Shown here in pieces: positions 17,161-25,404 of a DNA stretch of 64,000 bases. Source of the stretch: Streptomyces sp. Tue6028. Lineage in GTDB: Bacteria > Actinomycetota > Actinomycetes > Streptomycetales > Streptomycetaceae. The notes under the pieces were generated by a model that ran no database searches, was not told where the DNA came from, and worked only from the letters and a program-made list of their open reading frames with translations. The stretch lies in contig NZ_MLCE01000023.1 of NCBI RefSeq assembly GCF_002300165.1, forward strand, positions 186,001 to 250,000, written 5' to 3'. Position 1 is the stretch's first letter. Each line of letters begins with the position of its first letter. Made by a program: the position numbers and the translations under genes.

Positions 17161-18045
17161 ATGGCTATCTTCCTCAACAAGGACAGCAAGGTCATCGTCC
17201 AGGGCATGACCGGTGCCACGGGCATGAAGCACACCAAGCTCATGCTGGCCGACGGCACGAACATCGTCGGTGGCGTCAACCCGCGCAAGGCGGGCACGTC
17301 CGTCGACATCGACGGCCACGAGATCCCCGTCTTCGGCTCGGTCGCCGAGGCCATGGAGAAGACCGGCGCCAACGTGTCCGTCCTCTTCGTGCCGCCGGCC
17401 TTCGCCAAGGCCGCCGTCGTCGAGGCCATCGACGCGGAGATCCCGCTCGCGGTCGTCATCACCGAGGGCATCGCCGTCCACGACTCCGCCGCCTTCTGGG
17501 CGTACGCGAAGTCGAAGGGCAACAAGACCCGCATCATCGGCCCGAACTGCCCCGGTCTCATCACCCCGGGCCAGTCCAACGCCGGCATCATCCCGGGCGA
17601 CATCACGAAGCCGGGCCGCATCGGTCTGGTCTCGAAGTCCGGCACGCTGACGTACCAGATGATGTACGAGCTCCGTGACATCGGCTTCTCGTCGGCCGTC
17701 GGCATCGGTGGCGACCCGATCATCGGCACCACGCACATCGACGCGCTCGCCGCGTTCGAGGCCGACCCCGACACCGACCTGATCGTCATGATCGGTGAGA
17801 TCGGCGGCGACGCCGAGGAGCGTGCGGCCGACTTCATCAAGGCCAACGTGAGCAAGCCGGTCGTCGGCTACGTCGCCGGCTTCACCGCGCCCGAGGGCAA
17901 GACCATGGGCCACGCCGGCGCCATTGTCTCCGGCTCCTCCGGCACGGCCGCCGCGAAGAAGGAGGCCCTCGAGGCCGCCGGCGTCAAGGTCGGCAAGACG
18001 CCGACCGAGACGGCGAAGCTCGCGCGCGAGATCCTCGCGGGCTGA
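17161..18045 (+). CDS. sucD: Succinyl-CoA ligase alpha subunit
   Basis: This 294-residue subunit binds CoA and carries the phosphohistidine: His251 in MGHAGAI. The CoA-binding Rossmann segment (VIVQGMTGATG, 11-21) and the NCPGLITPGQ loop are present. ATG 17161 gives the family start MAIFLNKDSKVIVQG; GAGGGAAC lies ahead. The gene is followed by a very strong hairpin, so sucCD form a closed two-gene operon. Confidence 0.97.
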   Translation: MAIFLNKDSKVIVQGMTGATGMKHTKLMLADGTNIVGGVNPRKAGTSVDIDGHEIPVFGSVAEAMEKTGANVSVLFVPPAFAKAAVVEAIDAEIPLAVVITEGIAVHDSAAFWAYAKSKGNKTRIIGPNCPGLITPGQSNAGIIPGDITKPGRIGLVSKSGTLTYQMMYELRDIGFSSAVGIGGDPIIGTTHIDALAAFEADPDTDLIVMIGEIGGDAEERAADFIKANVSKPVVGYVAGFTAPEGKTMGHAGAIVSGSSGTAAAKKEALEAAGVKVGKTPTETAKLAREILAG

Positions 18046-18057
18046 GCCCAGCAGCAC

Positions 18058-18106
18058 CACGCGGGTGGGCCCGCACCCCTTGAGGGGGTGCGGGCCCACC
18101 CGCGTG
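18058..18106. terminator. 22-bp perfect hairpin between sucD and a convergent gene
   Basis: Arms at 18058-18079 and 18085-18106 pair without mismatch around a TTGAG loop. It begins 12 bp after the sucD stop, and the opposing gene ends at 18157, so it probably serves both strands. Confidence 0.85.
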
Positions 18107-18156
18107 TCCGGACGCCCTGAAGACTCCGAACGCACCGGGACGTCTCGTACGGGGTG

Positions 18157-19296
18157 TCAGCGGTCGTCCGGCACGAGCCGTCCCGGACCGTTCACCGTCT
18201 CCGACTTCAGCTTGGCGCGCAGCCGCAGCTCCTCGTCCGACAGCGGGCCCGGAGCGGAGCGGGGCGGCAGGCCGTTGACGGTCTCACCGGGCGCGAGCGG
18301 GGCCTCGTAGTGGTCCGGGGCCGTCCGCAGCGTCAGCGTCGTCGCACCGATGAGCAGCACCGTGAACGCGATGGCGGCCCGGGTCCAGCGCTCGGCGCGG
18401 CGCTCGCCGCCCCAGCGGACCGTACGCGGCTTGGCGGCGCGCAGCCGCTCCGTGCTCGCCAGCTCGGCGAGCCGCCGGTGCAGCACGTCCGGCACCGCCA
18501 GGTCGGGCAGCCGCGTCGCGAGCGTCTCACGCGCGTGCAGCAGCCGGTTGGCCGCGGCGGGCGTGCTCGCCTCCGTCTCGGCCGCCGTCTCCGGCAGGTC
18601 GAGCCCTACGCCGTCGTAGAGCAGCAGTGTGCGCCGGTGCACGGGCGGCAGCGTCAGCAGGGCGTCCAGGAGCGCGCGGTCGGCCGCGTCGGCGGGCGGC
18701 GGCTCCGGCTGCCGGTGGCGGGGGCGCAGCCGGTGCCAGGGGGAGAGGGCGTACTCGTGCGCCGTCGCCCGCACCCACCCGGCGGGGTCCCGGTCCATGG
18801 CCACCTCGGGCCAGTTGTGCCAGGCCTGCTGGAAGGCGCGCTCCACGGACTCGCGGGCCAGTTCACGCCGCCCGGTGAGCAGATACGTCTGCCGTACGAG
18901 GGCGGGGGCGCAGAACGCGTAGAGCGCGTCGAAGGCCTGAGCGGGCGTCAGCCCGTCCGCGGGGAGCGGGTCCGGGGCTGTCCCGGGCAGGGGTGCCTGC
19001 CCCGGGGGGCCCGCGGCGTAGCCGCCCGGACCGGTGGCGGCGCCCACCAGGGCGGGCAAGGACTGCTCCTGACGGGTGGTCACCCCGGCCTCGGAGGAGG
19101 CCGGTTCGGTGAGCAGTTTCGCGTACGCCTCCCGTTTGCGGCCGCGTGGCGTCGTACGGCCGGACTCCCACGAGCGCACCGTCTCGCGAGTGACGCCCAC
19201 TTTCGTGGCGACCTCGGCCTGGGTCAGCGACTTGGCCTCGCGCAGGCGGCGGCGCTCCTTGGGGCCGGGCAGGGGGGTCTGAGGACTCCGCGTCAC
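18157..19296 (-). CDS. XRE-HTH / sigma-70-like fusion with a C-terminal membrane segment
   Basis: From GTG 19296 the product has 379 residues. Residues 12-60 form an XRE-type helix-turn-helix (LTQAEVATKVGVTRETVRSW). Residues 118-265 read like sigma-70 regions 2 and 4 (FDALYAFCAPALVRQTYLLTG, a WVRATAHEYA segment, LLTLPPVHRRTLLLYDGVGL), but without a convincing -35-recognition helix. One transmembrane helix follows at 305-323, with a ~55-residue extracellular tail. So it may be a membrane-tethered regulator. It is divergent from the DUF6350 gene with a 96-bp gap. Confidence 0.75.
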   Translation of the reverse strand: MTRSPQTPLPGPKERRRLREAKSLTQAEVATKVGVTRETVRSWESGRTTPRGRKREAYAKLLTEPASSEAGVTTRQEQSLPALVGAATGPGGYAAGPPGQAPLPGTAPDPLPADGLTPAQAFDALYAFCAPALVRQTYLLTGRRELARESVERAFQQAWHNWPEVAMDRDPAGWVRATAHEYALSPWHRLRPRHRQPEPPPADAADRALLDALLTLPPVHRRTLLLYDGVGLDLPETAAETEASTPAAANRLLHARETLATRLPDLAVPDVLHRRLAELASTERLRAAKPRTVRWGGERRAERWTRAAIAFTVLLIGATTLTLRTAPDHYEAPLAPGETVNGLPPRSAPGPLSDEELRLRAKLKSETVNGPGRLVPDDR

Positions 19297-19305
19297 GAGG
19301 CGCCC

Positions 19306-19317
19306 TTTCGTACGAAA
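19306..19317. promoter_or_regulatory. 12-bp palindrome at the 5' end of the HTH gene
   Basis: TTTCGTACGAAA is fully self-complementary and lies 9 bp upstream of the GTG start at 19296, inside the shared 96-bp divergent region. Autoregulation by the HTH protein is an inference from position. Confidence 0.3.
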
Positions 19318-19392
19318 AAGTACATAGATGCATATTGAGCGACACATCCGGGGTTCGCCTGTTACGACGGGAAAGCGCGTGTCGTTGGGAGC

Positions 19393-21477
19393 ATGGCGGG
19401 CGTGACCCACACGACCGACCGCAGGCCGCCGCTGCCGATTCTGCTCGTCCGGCTGCTCGACCGATCACCCGGACTGGGCTCCGGCCTCCTCGACGGCGCC
19501 GTCGCGGCGGGCCTCGGACTCGGCTCCTCCGCCGTCCTCGTCATGGCCCTGTGGATCAGCTCTCCGTATCCGGACAGCGGTCCGGGCGGAGCCCTGCACG
19601 TCGCGGCGTCCCTGTGGCTCCTCGCCCACGGCGTCGAGCTGATCCGCACCGACACCCTCTCCGGCCTGCCCATGCCGGTCGGAGTGACACCGCTGCTCCT
19701 TCTGGCACTGCCCCTGTGGCTGGTGCACCGGGCCGGCAGGGACGCGGCCGAGGAGGTGCGGGCGGCTCCCGCCACGGCCTGGGCCGGGGTCGTCGCCGGT
19801 TACCTGTCCGTCGGTACGGCCGCCGCCCTGTACGCCTCGGGCGGCGCGCTGCGGCCCTCCTGGGGATGGGCCGCGGTGTGCCTGCCGCTGCTCGCCGCGG
19901 GGGCTGCGGGGGCGGGGGTCTGGACGGCGTACGGGCGCCCCCGGGGCCCGCTGCCGCCCTGGACCTCGCGGGTCCCGCGACGCCTGCCCGCCCGTCCGGC
20001 CGCAGCCGTACGCCGTCTCGTCGCCGTCGGTGAACGGCTCCTCGGCGGCGAGGACCGGCTCCTCGCCGGTGCGCTGCGGGCCGCCGGGGCCGGGACGGCG
20101 GTGCTCGTCGGGGGCGGGGCCCTGCTCGTGGCGGTGTCGCTGGTGTGGCACGGGGCAGTGGCCCGGGACTCGTTCCTCCAGCTCACGGACGTGTGGTCGG
20201 GCCGTCTCGCCGTCCTGCTGCTCTGTCTCGCGCTGGTCCCGAACGCGGCGGTCTGGGGAGCGGCCTACGGGCTCGGCCCCGGGGTCGTCCTGGGCACCGG
20301 GCATGTCGCCGGGCCGCTGTCCGTGGCCGCGGCGGGGCCCCGCGCCTCGACCGACCTGCTGCCCGCCTTTCCGCTGCTGGCGGCCGTGCCGGGCGAGAAG
20401 GGGCCGTTCGGCTGGGCGACCGGGGTGCTGCCCGTCGCCGCCGGGGCGACGGTCGCGTGGTTCGTGGTCGCTGTCGCGGTACCGCAGGACGGAACGGCGC
20501 AGGAGGCATGGTCCCGGAAGCGGACGGCGGGTGCCGCGCTGCTGGCCGCCGGACTGTGCGGCGGCGCGTTCGGCCTGCTCGCCGCGCTGGCCGGAGGGCC
20601 GCTCGGGGTGGCCGCGCTGAACGACTTCGGGCCCGTGTGGTGGCAGGTCGGGCCCGCGGCGGCGCTGTGGGCGGCGGCCGTGGGCGTGCCCGTGGCGGTG
20701 GGGCTGCGGGGGCGGCGGGTGCGGCGTGGGCCGCGGGTGGCCGCCGCCGGCGGCTCCTCGGCCGCCGGGGCGATCCTGCGGCGCCGTCCGGTTTTCTCTC
20801 CCTTCCGGCTGCCGTGGGGATCGCGGCCGTACGGGCCGTCGCGCCCGCGACCGCGGGACGACCTGGGCGAGCCGTCGGCCGGAGTGCCCGCCGGCGGGGC
20901 CGTGGCGGCCGGCCGCGGACCTGCCGACGACTTCGAGCCGTACGACTTCCTGCCCGTGGACACCCCTGGGTCCCTGTGGGACGAGGACCCCGCGGACGCC
21001 ACGGGGCCCTTCCGGCACGAGCCCGCCGCGGACGCCGAGGGATTCCCCTGGCACGAGGAGGCGTCCCGCGAGGCCCGCTGGGCGGCCCTGCGCGAGGCCG
21101 CGAGACTCCCGGACCCGGCCGTCCGCGACACCGCGGAGCGTCCGGAGCCGTCGGAGCCGTCGGGGCCGGACGGGCCGGACGGGCCGGACGGGCCGGACGG
21201 GCGTGACGCCGTGGAGCCCCGGGGCCGTGCCCCGCGCGACGCCGACAGGCCGTCGGAGTCCCGGGACCCGGCTCCGCGGGACACCACGGACCTCACGGAC
21301 CCCCGGTACCTGCTCTCACGCGACGTCCCGGGGTCCTCGGACCCCCGGGACCCGGCTTCGCACGAGGCCCGTGAGCCTCGGGACCCGGGCCCGCGTGACG
21401 CCGTGCAGCCCACGAACACGTGGGAACCGGACGTGGGGGACGTCGCGGGGCCGCCGGGACCCCGGGATCCGGCGTGA
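19393..21477 (+). CDS. DUF6350 polytopic membrane protein (annotated in some genomes as cell division protein PerM)
   Basis: The 694-residue protein has about nine to ten hydrophobic segments between residues 30 and 440 and a long hydrophilic Pro/Asp/Arg tail from ~450 to the end. The membrane part (LLDGAVAAGLGLGSSAVLVMALW, then NAAVWGAAYGLGPG) matches DUF6350 as I remember it. The tail holds a GPD run and RDPA-type repeats, and the stop codon lies in the first unit of a 79-bp tandem repeat, so the C-terminus is likely variable between strains. ATG 19393 or GTG 19402 could start translation. Confidence 0.82.
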   Translation: MAGVTHTTDRRPPLPILLVRLLDRSPGLGSGLLDGAVAAGLGLGSSAVLVMALWISSPYPDSGPGGALHVAASLWLLAHGVELIRTDTLSGLPMPVGVTPLLLLALPLWLVHRAGRDAAEEVRAAPATAWAGVVAGYLSVGTAAALYASGGALRPSWGWAAVCLPLLAAGAAGAGVWTAYGRPRGPLPPWTSRVPRRLPARPAAAVRRLVAVGERLLGGEDRLLAGALRAAGAGTAVLVGGGALLVAVSLVWHGAVARDSFLQLTDVWSGRLAVLLLCLALVPNAAVWGAAYGLGPGVVLGTGHVAGPLSVAAAGPRASTDLLPAFPLLAAVPGEKGPFGWATGVLPVAAGATVAWFVVAVAVPQDGTAQEAWSRKRTAGAALLAAGLCGGAFGLLAALAGGPLGVAALNDFGPVWWQVGPAAALWAAAVGVPVAVGLRGRRVRRGPRVAAAGGSSAAGAILRRRPVFSPFRLPWGSRPYGPSRPRPRDDLGEPSAGVPAGGAVAAGRGPADDFEPYDFLPVDTPGSLWDEDPADATGPFRHEPAADAEGFPWHEEASREARWAALREAARLPDPAVRDTAERPEPSEPSGPDGPDGPDGPDGRDAVEPRGRAPRDADRPSESRDPAPRDTTDLTDPRYLLSRDVPGSSDPRDPASHEAREPRDPGPRDAVQPTNTWEPDVGDVAGPPGPRDPA

Positions 21478-21655
21478 GGGCGTGGAGCCCACGAGCATGT
21501 GGGACGCGGGGCTGCGGGGCGTCGCGGGGCCGCCGGAGCCCCGGGATCCGGCGTGAGGGCTTGGAGCCCACGAACACGTGGGACGCGGACGTGCGAGACG
21601 CTGCCGGGCTGCCGGGCTGCCGGGCTGCCGGGCCGCCGGAACCCGGCGTGAGGGC
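21407..21655 (+). repeat. 79-bp tandem repeat spanning the 3' end of the DUF6350 gene
   Basis: Units begin at AGCCCACGA 21407, 21486 and 21565, exactly 79 bp apart. Each ends near CCGGCGTGAGGG. The third is expanded by four GGGCTGCC-type 8-mers. Because 79 is not a multiple of three, each copy is in a different frame; the gene stops at the TGA of unit 1 (21475-21477). Confidence 0.85.
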
Positions 21656-21817
21656 GCGGAGGCCGATGGAGCCGCGGAACCCCGGGACCCGACGCGGGGC
21701 CGGGGAGCCCCGGGACCGCGCCCGGGCGGTGCGTGACCGACGGGTCGCCGCCGGATCCGGCCGGACCGGACCGTCCTCGCGACGCGCGGATGTCCCCGCG
21801 CGGCGGTGGGCCGGAGG
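21478..21817. other. Gene-free stretch after DUF6350
   Basis: It holds units 2 and 3 of the 79-bp repeat, then ~160 bp of GC-rich sequence up to the stop of the convergent gene. No convincing hairpin terminator or gene was found. Confidence 0.4.
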
Positions 21818-22663
21818 TCAGCCGTTCGTGCCGAGGACGCCTCGGAGCTCCTTCGGCAGGAGGTCGTTGCAGGACTGCTTCGCCGCGTTCGTGAGCGCGT
21901 CGTTCGTGCAGGAGTAGTAGTCGCTGTACACGAGGTGCGCGGTGAACGTCGCGGCGACCATCACGATGGCGAGCGACGCGGTGACGATCCCGCTCACCGC
22001 GGCCGTCCTCTGCGGCCGCCCGCCGGCCTCGGGTGCGGGCGCCGGAGCGTCCGGGTCCGGGGTGCGGGGCTTGGCGCGCAGGGAGCTGCCGCCCCAGTAC
22101 AGGGCGAGCGCGCCGAGCAGCAGCGCCACGTACGGCCAGCTGAAGAGGGCGAAGAAGAACGCCCACATGCCGCACAGCAGCGCGTAGCGTGCGCGGCGCT
22201 GGGCCGGGTCGGTCGGGTCCCAGCGCATACCGGTGCCGGGACCGCCGCCGGGGCCCTCGGGGCCGCCCTGCCCCTGCGGGGCACCGGGCCGGTCGCCGAA
22301 GCCGCCGCCGGACGAGGGCCCGGGCTGGCGGTCGCTCCACTGGCTGCCCCACGGCGTGTACCCGCCGCCGGGCTGCCCGGAGTTGCCGTTGTCCTCGCTG
22401 TCGCCGCCGTTCGCCGGGCGCCGGGGCTGCCACGGCCGGTCGGGCGTGCCCTCCGGCGGCGGGGCGAACGGGTTGTCGTCCGAGGGCGGGGGAGGACCGT
22501 CGGGGCCGCCGTCGCCCGAGGAGCCGTTCCCGTCGGCTCGGCCGTGGCCGCCCGAGGAGCCCTGCCCACCCGCCGGCGCCTCCCCGTCCGACCGGGGAGG
22601 GGTGGGCGAAGGGCGCCGCTCGCGCAGCAGCAGCGGAGGGAGTCGGAGACTGCGGTCCGGCAT
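21818..22663 (-). CDS. Small membrane protein with a long Gly/Pro-rich cytoplasmic N-terminus
   Basis: This 281-residue protein starts at ATG 22663 (MPDRSLRLPPLLLRERR); GGGGAAG lies 13 nt ahead, so the start is not certain. Residues ~15-145 are Gly/Pro/Asp/Ser-rich and disordered. Two hydrophobic segments follow (ALLCGMWAFFFALFSWPYVALLLGALALYW, and AVSGIVTASLAIVMVAATFTAHLVY). A short C-terminal tail has two cysteines (YSCTNDALTNAAKQSCNDLL), probably extracytoplasmic and disulfide-bonded. No family name is certain. It is divergent from purN. Confidence 0.72.
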   Translation of the reverse strand: MPDRSLRLPPLLLRERRPSPTPPRSDGEAPAGGQGSSGGHGRADGNGSSGDGGPDGPPPPSDDNPFAPPPEGTPDRPWQPRRPANGGDSEDNGNSGQPGGGYTPWGSQWSDRQPGPSSGGGFGDRPGAPQGQGGPEGPGGGPGTGMRWDPTDPAQRRARYALLCGMWAFFFALFSWPYVALLLGALALYWGGSSLRAKPRTPDPDAPAPAPEAGGRPQRTAAVSGIVTASLAIVMVAATFTAHLVYSDYYSCTNDALTNAAKQSCNDLLPKELRGVLGTNG

Positions 22664-23075
22664 CAGGTGTGCGTCTTCCCCTTGGTGGTTCTGGCGGGCG
22701 GCGTGTCCGCACGACGTCGTGCTCGCGACGCGCGCCCCGAGCGTCCTACCCCGGACTCGCGCCCCGGATGTCTTGCAGGGCCCGCGCCCCGGTTCCGGGG
22801 CCCGCGCCGCGGGTGTTCGTGCCCGTCCCTGGTCAACGTCCCGCGCGCACGGGGCGTTCCCCGCGCGGGACGGCGTTCCGGGACGGATCCTTGCCGGACG
22901 TTCCCGGGTGGATCCTCTCCAGACGCTACCTTCCGGCCACGCCCCCGTCCCGTGGGGGCCGTCCGGTGTGCCGGTATCGTTGCTGACGGTCGGCCGCTTC
23001 GTAGACTTCCCCGTATCCCGGGGCGCGATGCATTCGTACGACCGTACAAACGCTTCCCCGAGAAAGGGCCCCGCC
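22664..23075. other. 412-bp divergent region upstream of purN
   Basis: It is very GC-rich, with short repeats of CGCGCCCCGG. The 3' third holds the purN promoter listed separately. An in-frame ATG at 23028 could extend PurN, but it has no ribosome site. I found no riboswitch: the ZTP signature seen before glyA is absent here. Confidence 0.4.
22980..23007 (+). promoter_or_regulatory. Probable purNH promoter
   Basis: TTGCTG (22980-22985) and TAGACT (23002-23007) are spaced 16 bp apart. The start would be near 23014, about 60 nt before the purN GTG. Confidence 0.5.
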
Positions 23076-23696
23076 GTGGCCAAGGCCAAGCGCCTCGTCG
23101 TGCTGGTCTCCGGATCAGGTACGAACCTGCAGGCACTGCTCGACGCCGTCGCGGACGCGGGCACCGAGGGCTACGGCGCCGAGATCGTGGCCGTGGGCGC
23201 CGACCGGGAGGGCATCGAGGGGCTCGCGCGCGCCGAACGGGCCGGGCTGCCGACCTTCGTCTGCAAGGTCAAGGACTACGACACCCGCGAGGAGTGGGAC
23301 GCGGCGCTCGCCGGGGCGACCGCCGCGTACGAGCCCGATCTCGTCGTCTCCGCCGGGTTCATGAAGATCGTGGGGAAGGAATTCCTCGCCAGGTTCGGGG
23401 GGCGGTTCGTCAACACGCATCCCGCCCTGCTGCCCAGTTTCCCGGGAGCCCACGGCGTGCGCGACGCGCTCGCCTACGGCGCGCGGGTCACCGGATGCAC
23501 CGTCCACTTCGTCGACGACGGCGTCGACACCGGGCCGATCATCGCGCAGGGCGTGGTGGAGGTCCGGGACGAGGACGACGAGAGCGCTCTGCACGAGCGC
23601 ATCAAGGAAGTCGAGCGAAGGCTGCTCGTCGATGTCGTGGGGCGGCTCGCCCGCAACGGCTATCGCATTGAGGGACGAAAGGTAGTTATCCAGTGA
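23076..23696 (+). CDS. purN: Phosphoribosylglycinamide formyltransferase
   Basis: The 206-residue PurN uses 10-formyl-THF to formylate GAR in de novo purine synthesis. The catalytic triad is visible: Asn113 and His115 in NTHPALLPSF, and Asp151 in DDGVDTGP. The N-terminal VLVSGSGTNLQALLDA is the phosphate-binding loop. GTG 23076 follows GAGAAAGGG at proper spacing. The stop overlaps the purH start by 4 bp, so PurN and PurH are translationally coupled. Confidence 0.97.
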   Translation: MAKAKRLVVLVSGSGTNLQALLDAVADAGTEGYGAEIVAVGADREGIEGLARAERAGLPTFVCKVKDYDTREEWDAALAGATAAYEPDLVVSAGFMKIVGKEFLARFGGRFVNTHPALLPSFPGAHGVRDALAYGARVTGCTVHFVDDGVDTGPIIAQGVVEVRDEDDESALHERIKEVERRLLVDVVGRLARNGYRIEGRKVVIQ

Positions 23697-25282
23697 CCGC
23701 CGACAGCACAGTCACGGCCGAGAACACCGAGGGCACCAAGCGGGTCATCCGGCGCGCGCTCGTCAGCGTCTACGACAAGACCGGGCTCGAGGAGCTCGCG
23801 CGCGGGCTGCACGAAGCCGGTGTCGAGCTGGTGTCCACCGGCTCCACCGCCGCGAAGATCGCCGCGGCCGGTGTCCCCGTCACCAAGGTCGAGGAGCTGA
23901 CCGGCTTCCCCGAGTGCCTGGACGGCCGCGTCAAGACTCTGCACCCGAAGGTCCACGCTGGCATCCTCGCCGACCTGCGGCTGCCCGATCACCAGCGGCA
24001 GCTGGCGGAGCTGGGCGTCGAGCCGTTCGACCTCGTCGTCGTCAACCTCTACCCGTTCCGCGAGACCGTCGCCTCCGGCGCGACGCCCGACGAGTGCGTC
24101 GAGCAGATCGACATCGGCGGCCCCTCGATGGTCCGCGCCGCCGCCAAGAACCACCCGTCGGTCGCCGTGGTGACCAGCCCGGGCCGGTACGGCGACGTCC
24201 TCTCCGCCGTCAAGGGCGGCGGCTTCGACCTGCGCACCCGCAAGCGGCTCGCCGCGGAGGCCTTCCAGCACACCGCCGCGTACGACGTCGCCGTCGCCTC
24301 CTGGTTCGCGGACGACTACGCGGCCGCCGACGAGAGCGGCTTCCCCGACTTCCTGGGCGCCACTTACGAGCGCAAGAACACCCTCCGCTACGGCGAGAAC
24401 CCTCACCAGGGTGCCGCGCTGTACGTCGACGGCACGGGCGGCCTCGCCGAGGCCGAGCAGCTGCACGGCAAGGAGATGTCGTACAACAACTACACGGACA
24501 CGGACGCCGCGCGCCGTGCCGCGTACGACCACACCGACCCGTGCGTCGCGATCATCAAGCACGCCAACCCGTGCGGCATCGCGGTCGCGTCGAACGTCGC
24601 GGAGGCGCACCGCAAGGCGCACGCCTGCGACCCGCTGTCCGCGTTCGGCGGTGTGATCGCCGTCAACCGGCCGGTGACGAAGGAGATGGCCGAGCAGGTC
24701 GCCGAGATCTTCACCGAGGTCATCGTCGCGCCCGAGTACGAGGACGGCGCCCTCGAAGCCCTCACCAAGAAGAAGAACATCCGCGTGCTGCGCGCCCACC
24801 GCGCTCCCGCGAACCCGGTCGAGGTCAAGCAGATCGACGGCGGCGCGCTGCTCCAGGTCACCGACCGCCTCCAGGCCGACGGCGACAACCCGGCGAGCTG
24901 GACCCTCGCGACGGGCGAGGCGCTCAGCCAGGGCGAGCTCGACGAGCTGGCCTTCGCCTGGCGTGCCTGCCGCGCGGTGAAGTCCAACGCGATCCTGCTC
25001 GCCAAGGACGGCGCCTCCGTCGGTGTCGGCATGGGCCAGGTCAACCGCGTCGACTCCGCGAAGCTCGCGGTGGAGCGGGCCGGCGCCGAGCGCGCACGCG
25101 GCTCGTACGCCGCCTCCGACGCGTTCTTCCCGTTCCCCGACGGTCTGGAGATCCTGGCCGAGGCGGGCGTCAAGGCCGTGGTCCAGCCCGGCGGTTCGGT
25201 CCGTGACGAGCTGGTCGTCGAGGCCGCGAAGAAGGCGGGCATCACGATGTACTTCACGGGCACGCGCCACTTCTTCCACTGA
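23693..25282 (+). CDS. purH: Bifunctional AICAR transformylase / IMP cyclohydrolase
   Basis: This 529-residue PurH performs the last two steps of IMP synthesis. The N-terminal MGS-like IMP cyclohydrolase domain (residues ~18-150) shows SVYDKTGLEELARGL, STGSTAAKI and KTLHPKVHAG. The transformylase domain shows RYGENPHQGA, KHANPCGIA and the terminal TGTRHFFH. Translation starts at GTG 23693 in a GTGA overlap with purN. It consumes 10-formyl-THF, the pathway to which FolD and GlyA in this window contribute. Confidence 0.97.
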   Translation: MTADSTVTAENTEGTKRVIRRALVSVYDKTGLEELARGLHEAGVELVSTGSTAAKIAAAGVPVTKVEELTGFPECLDGRVKTLHPKVHAGILADLRLPDHQRQLAELGVEPFDLVVVNLYPFRETVASGATPDECVEQIDIGGPSMVRAAAKNHPSVAVVTSPGRYGDVLSAVKGGGFDLRTRKRLAAEAFQHTAAYDVAVASWFADDYAAADESGFPDFLGATYERKNTLRYGENPHQGAALYVDGTGGLAEAEQLHGKEMSYNNYTDTDAARRAAYDHTDPCVAIIKHANPCGIAVASNVAEAHRKAHACDPLSAFGGVIAVNRPVTKEMAEQVAEIFTEVIVAPEYEDGALEALTKKKNIRVLRAHRAPANPVEVKQIDGGALLQVTDRLQADGDNPASWTLATGEALSQGELDELAFAWRACRAVKSNAILLAKDGASVGVGMGQVNRVDSAKLAVERAGAERARGSYAASDAFFPFPDGLEILAEAGVKAVVQPGGSVRDELVVEAAKKAGITMYFTGTRHFFH

Positions 25283-25335
25283 CGGACGCCCGGGCGCGGC
25301 AGCAGCGACGGCCGTGCCCGGCGGCGCCGACACCG

Positions 25336-25370
25336 CGGCCTCCGGCCTCCCCCTCGGGAGCCGGAGGCCG
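25336..25370. terminator. Bidirectional terminator between purH and a convergent kinase gene
   Basis: CGGCCTCCGG pairs with CCGGAGGCCG, and CTCCC with GGGAG inside it, with a single bulged C and a CCTC loop. It sits 54 bp after purH and 35 bp before the end of the opposing gene. Confidence 0.65.
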
Positions 25371-25404
25371 TGCCCGTCGCCGGGGTACCTCGGAAGTCCC
25401 AGGG

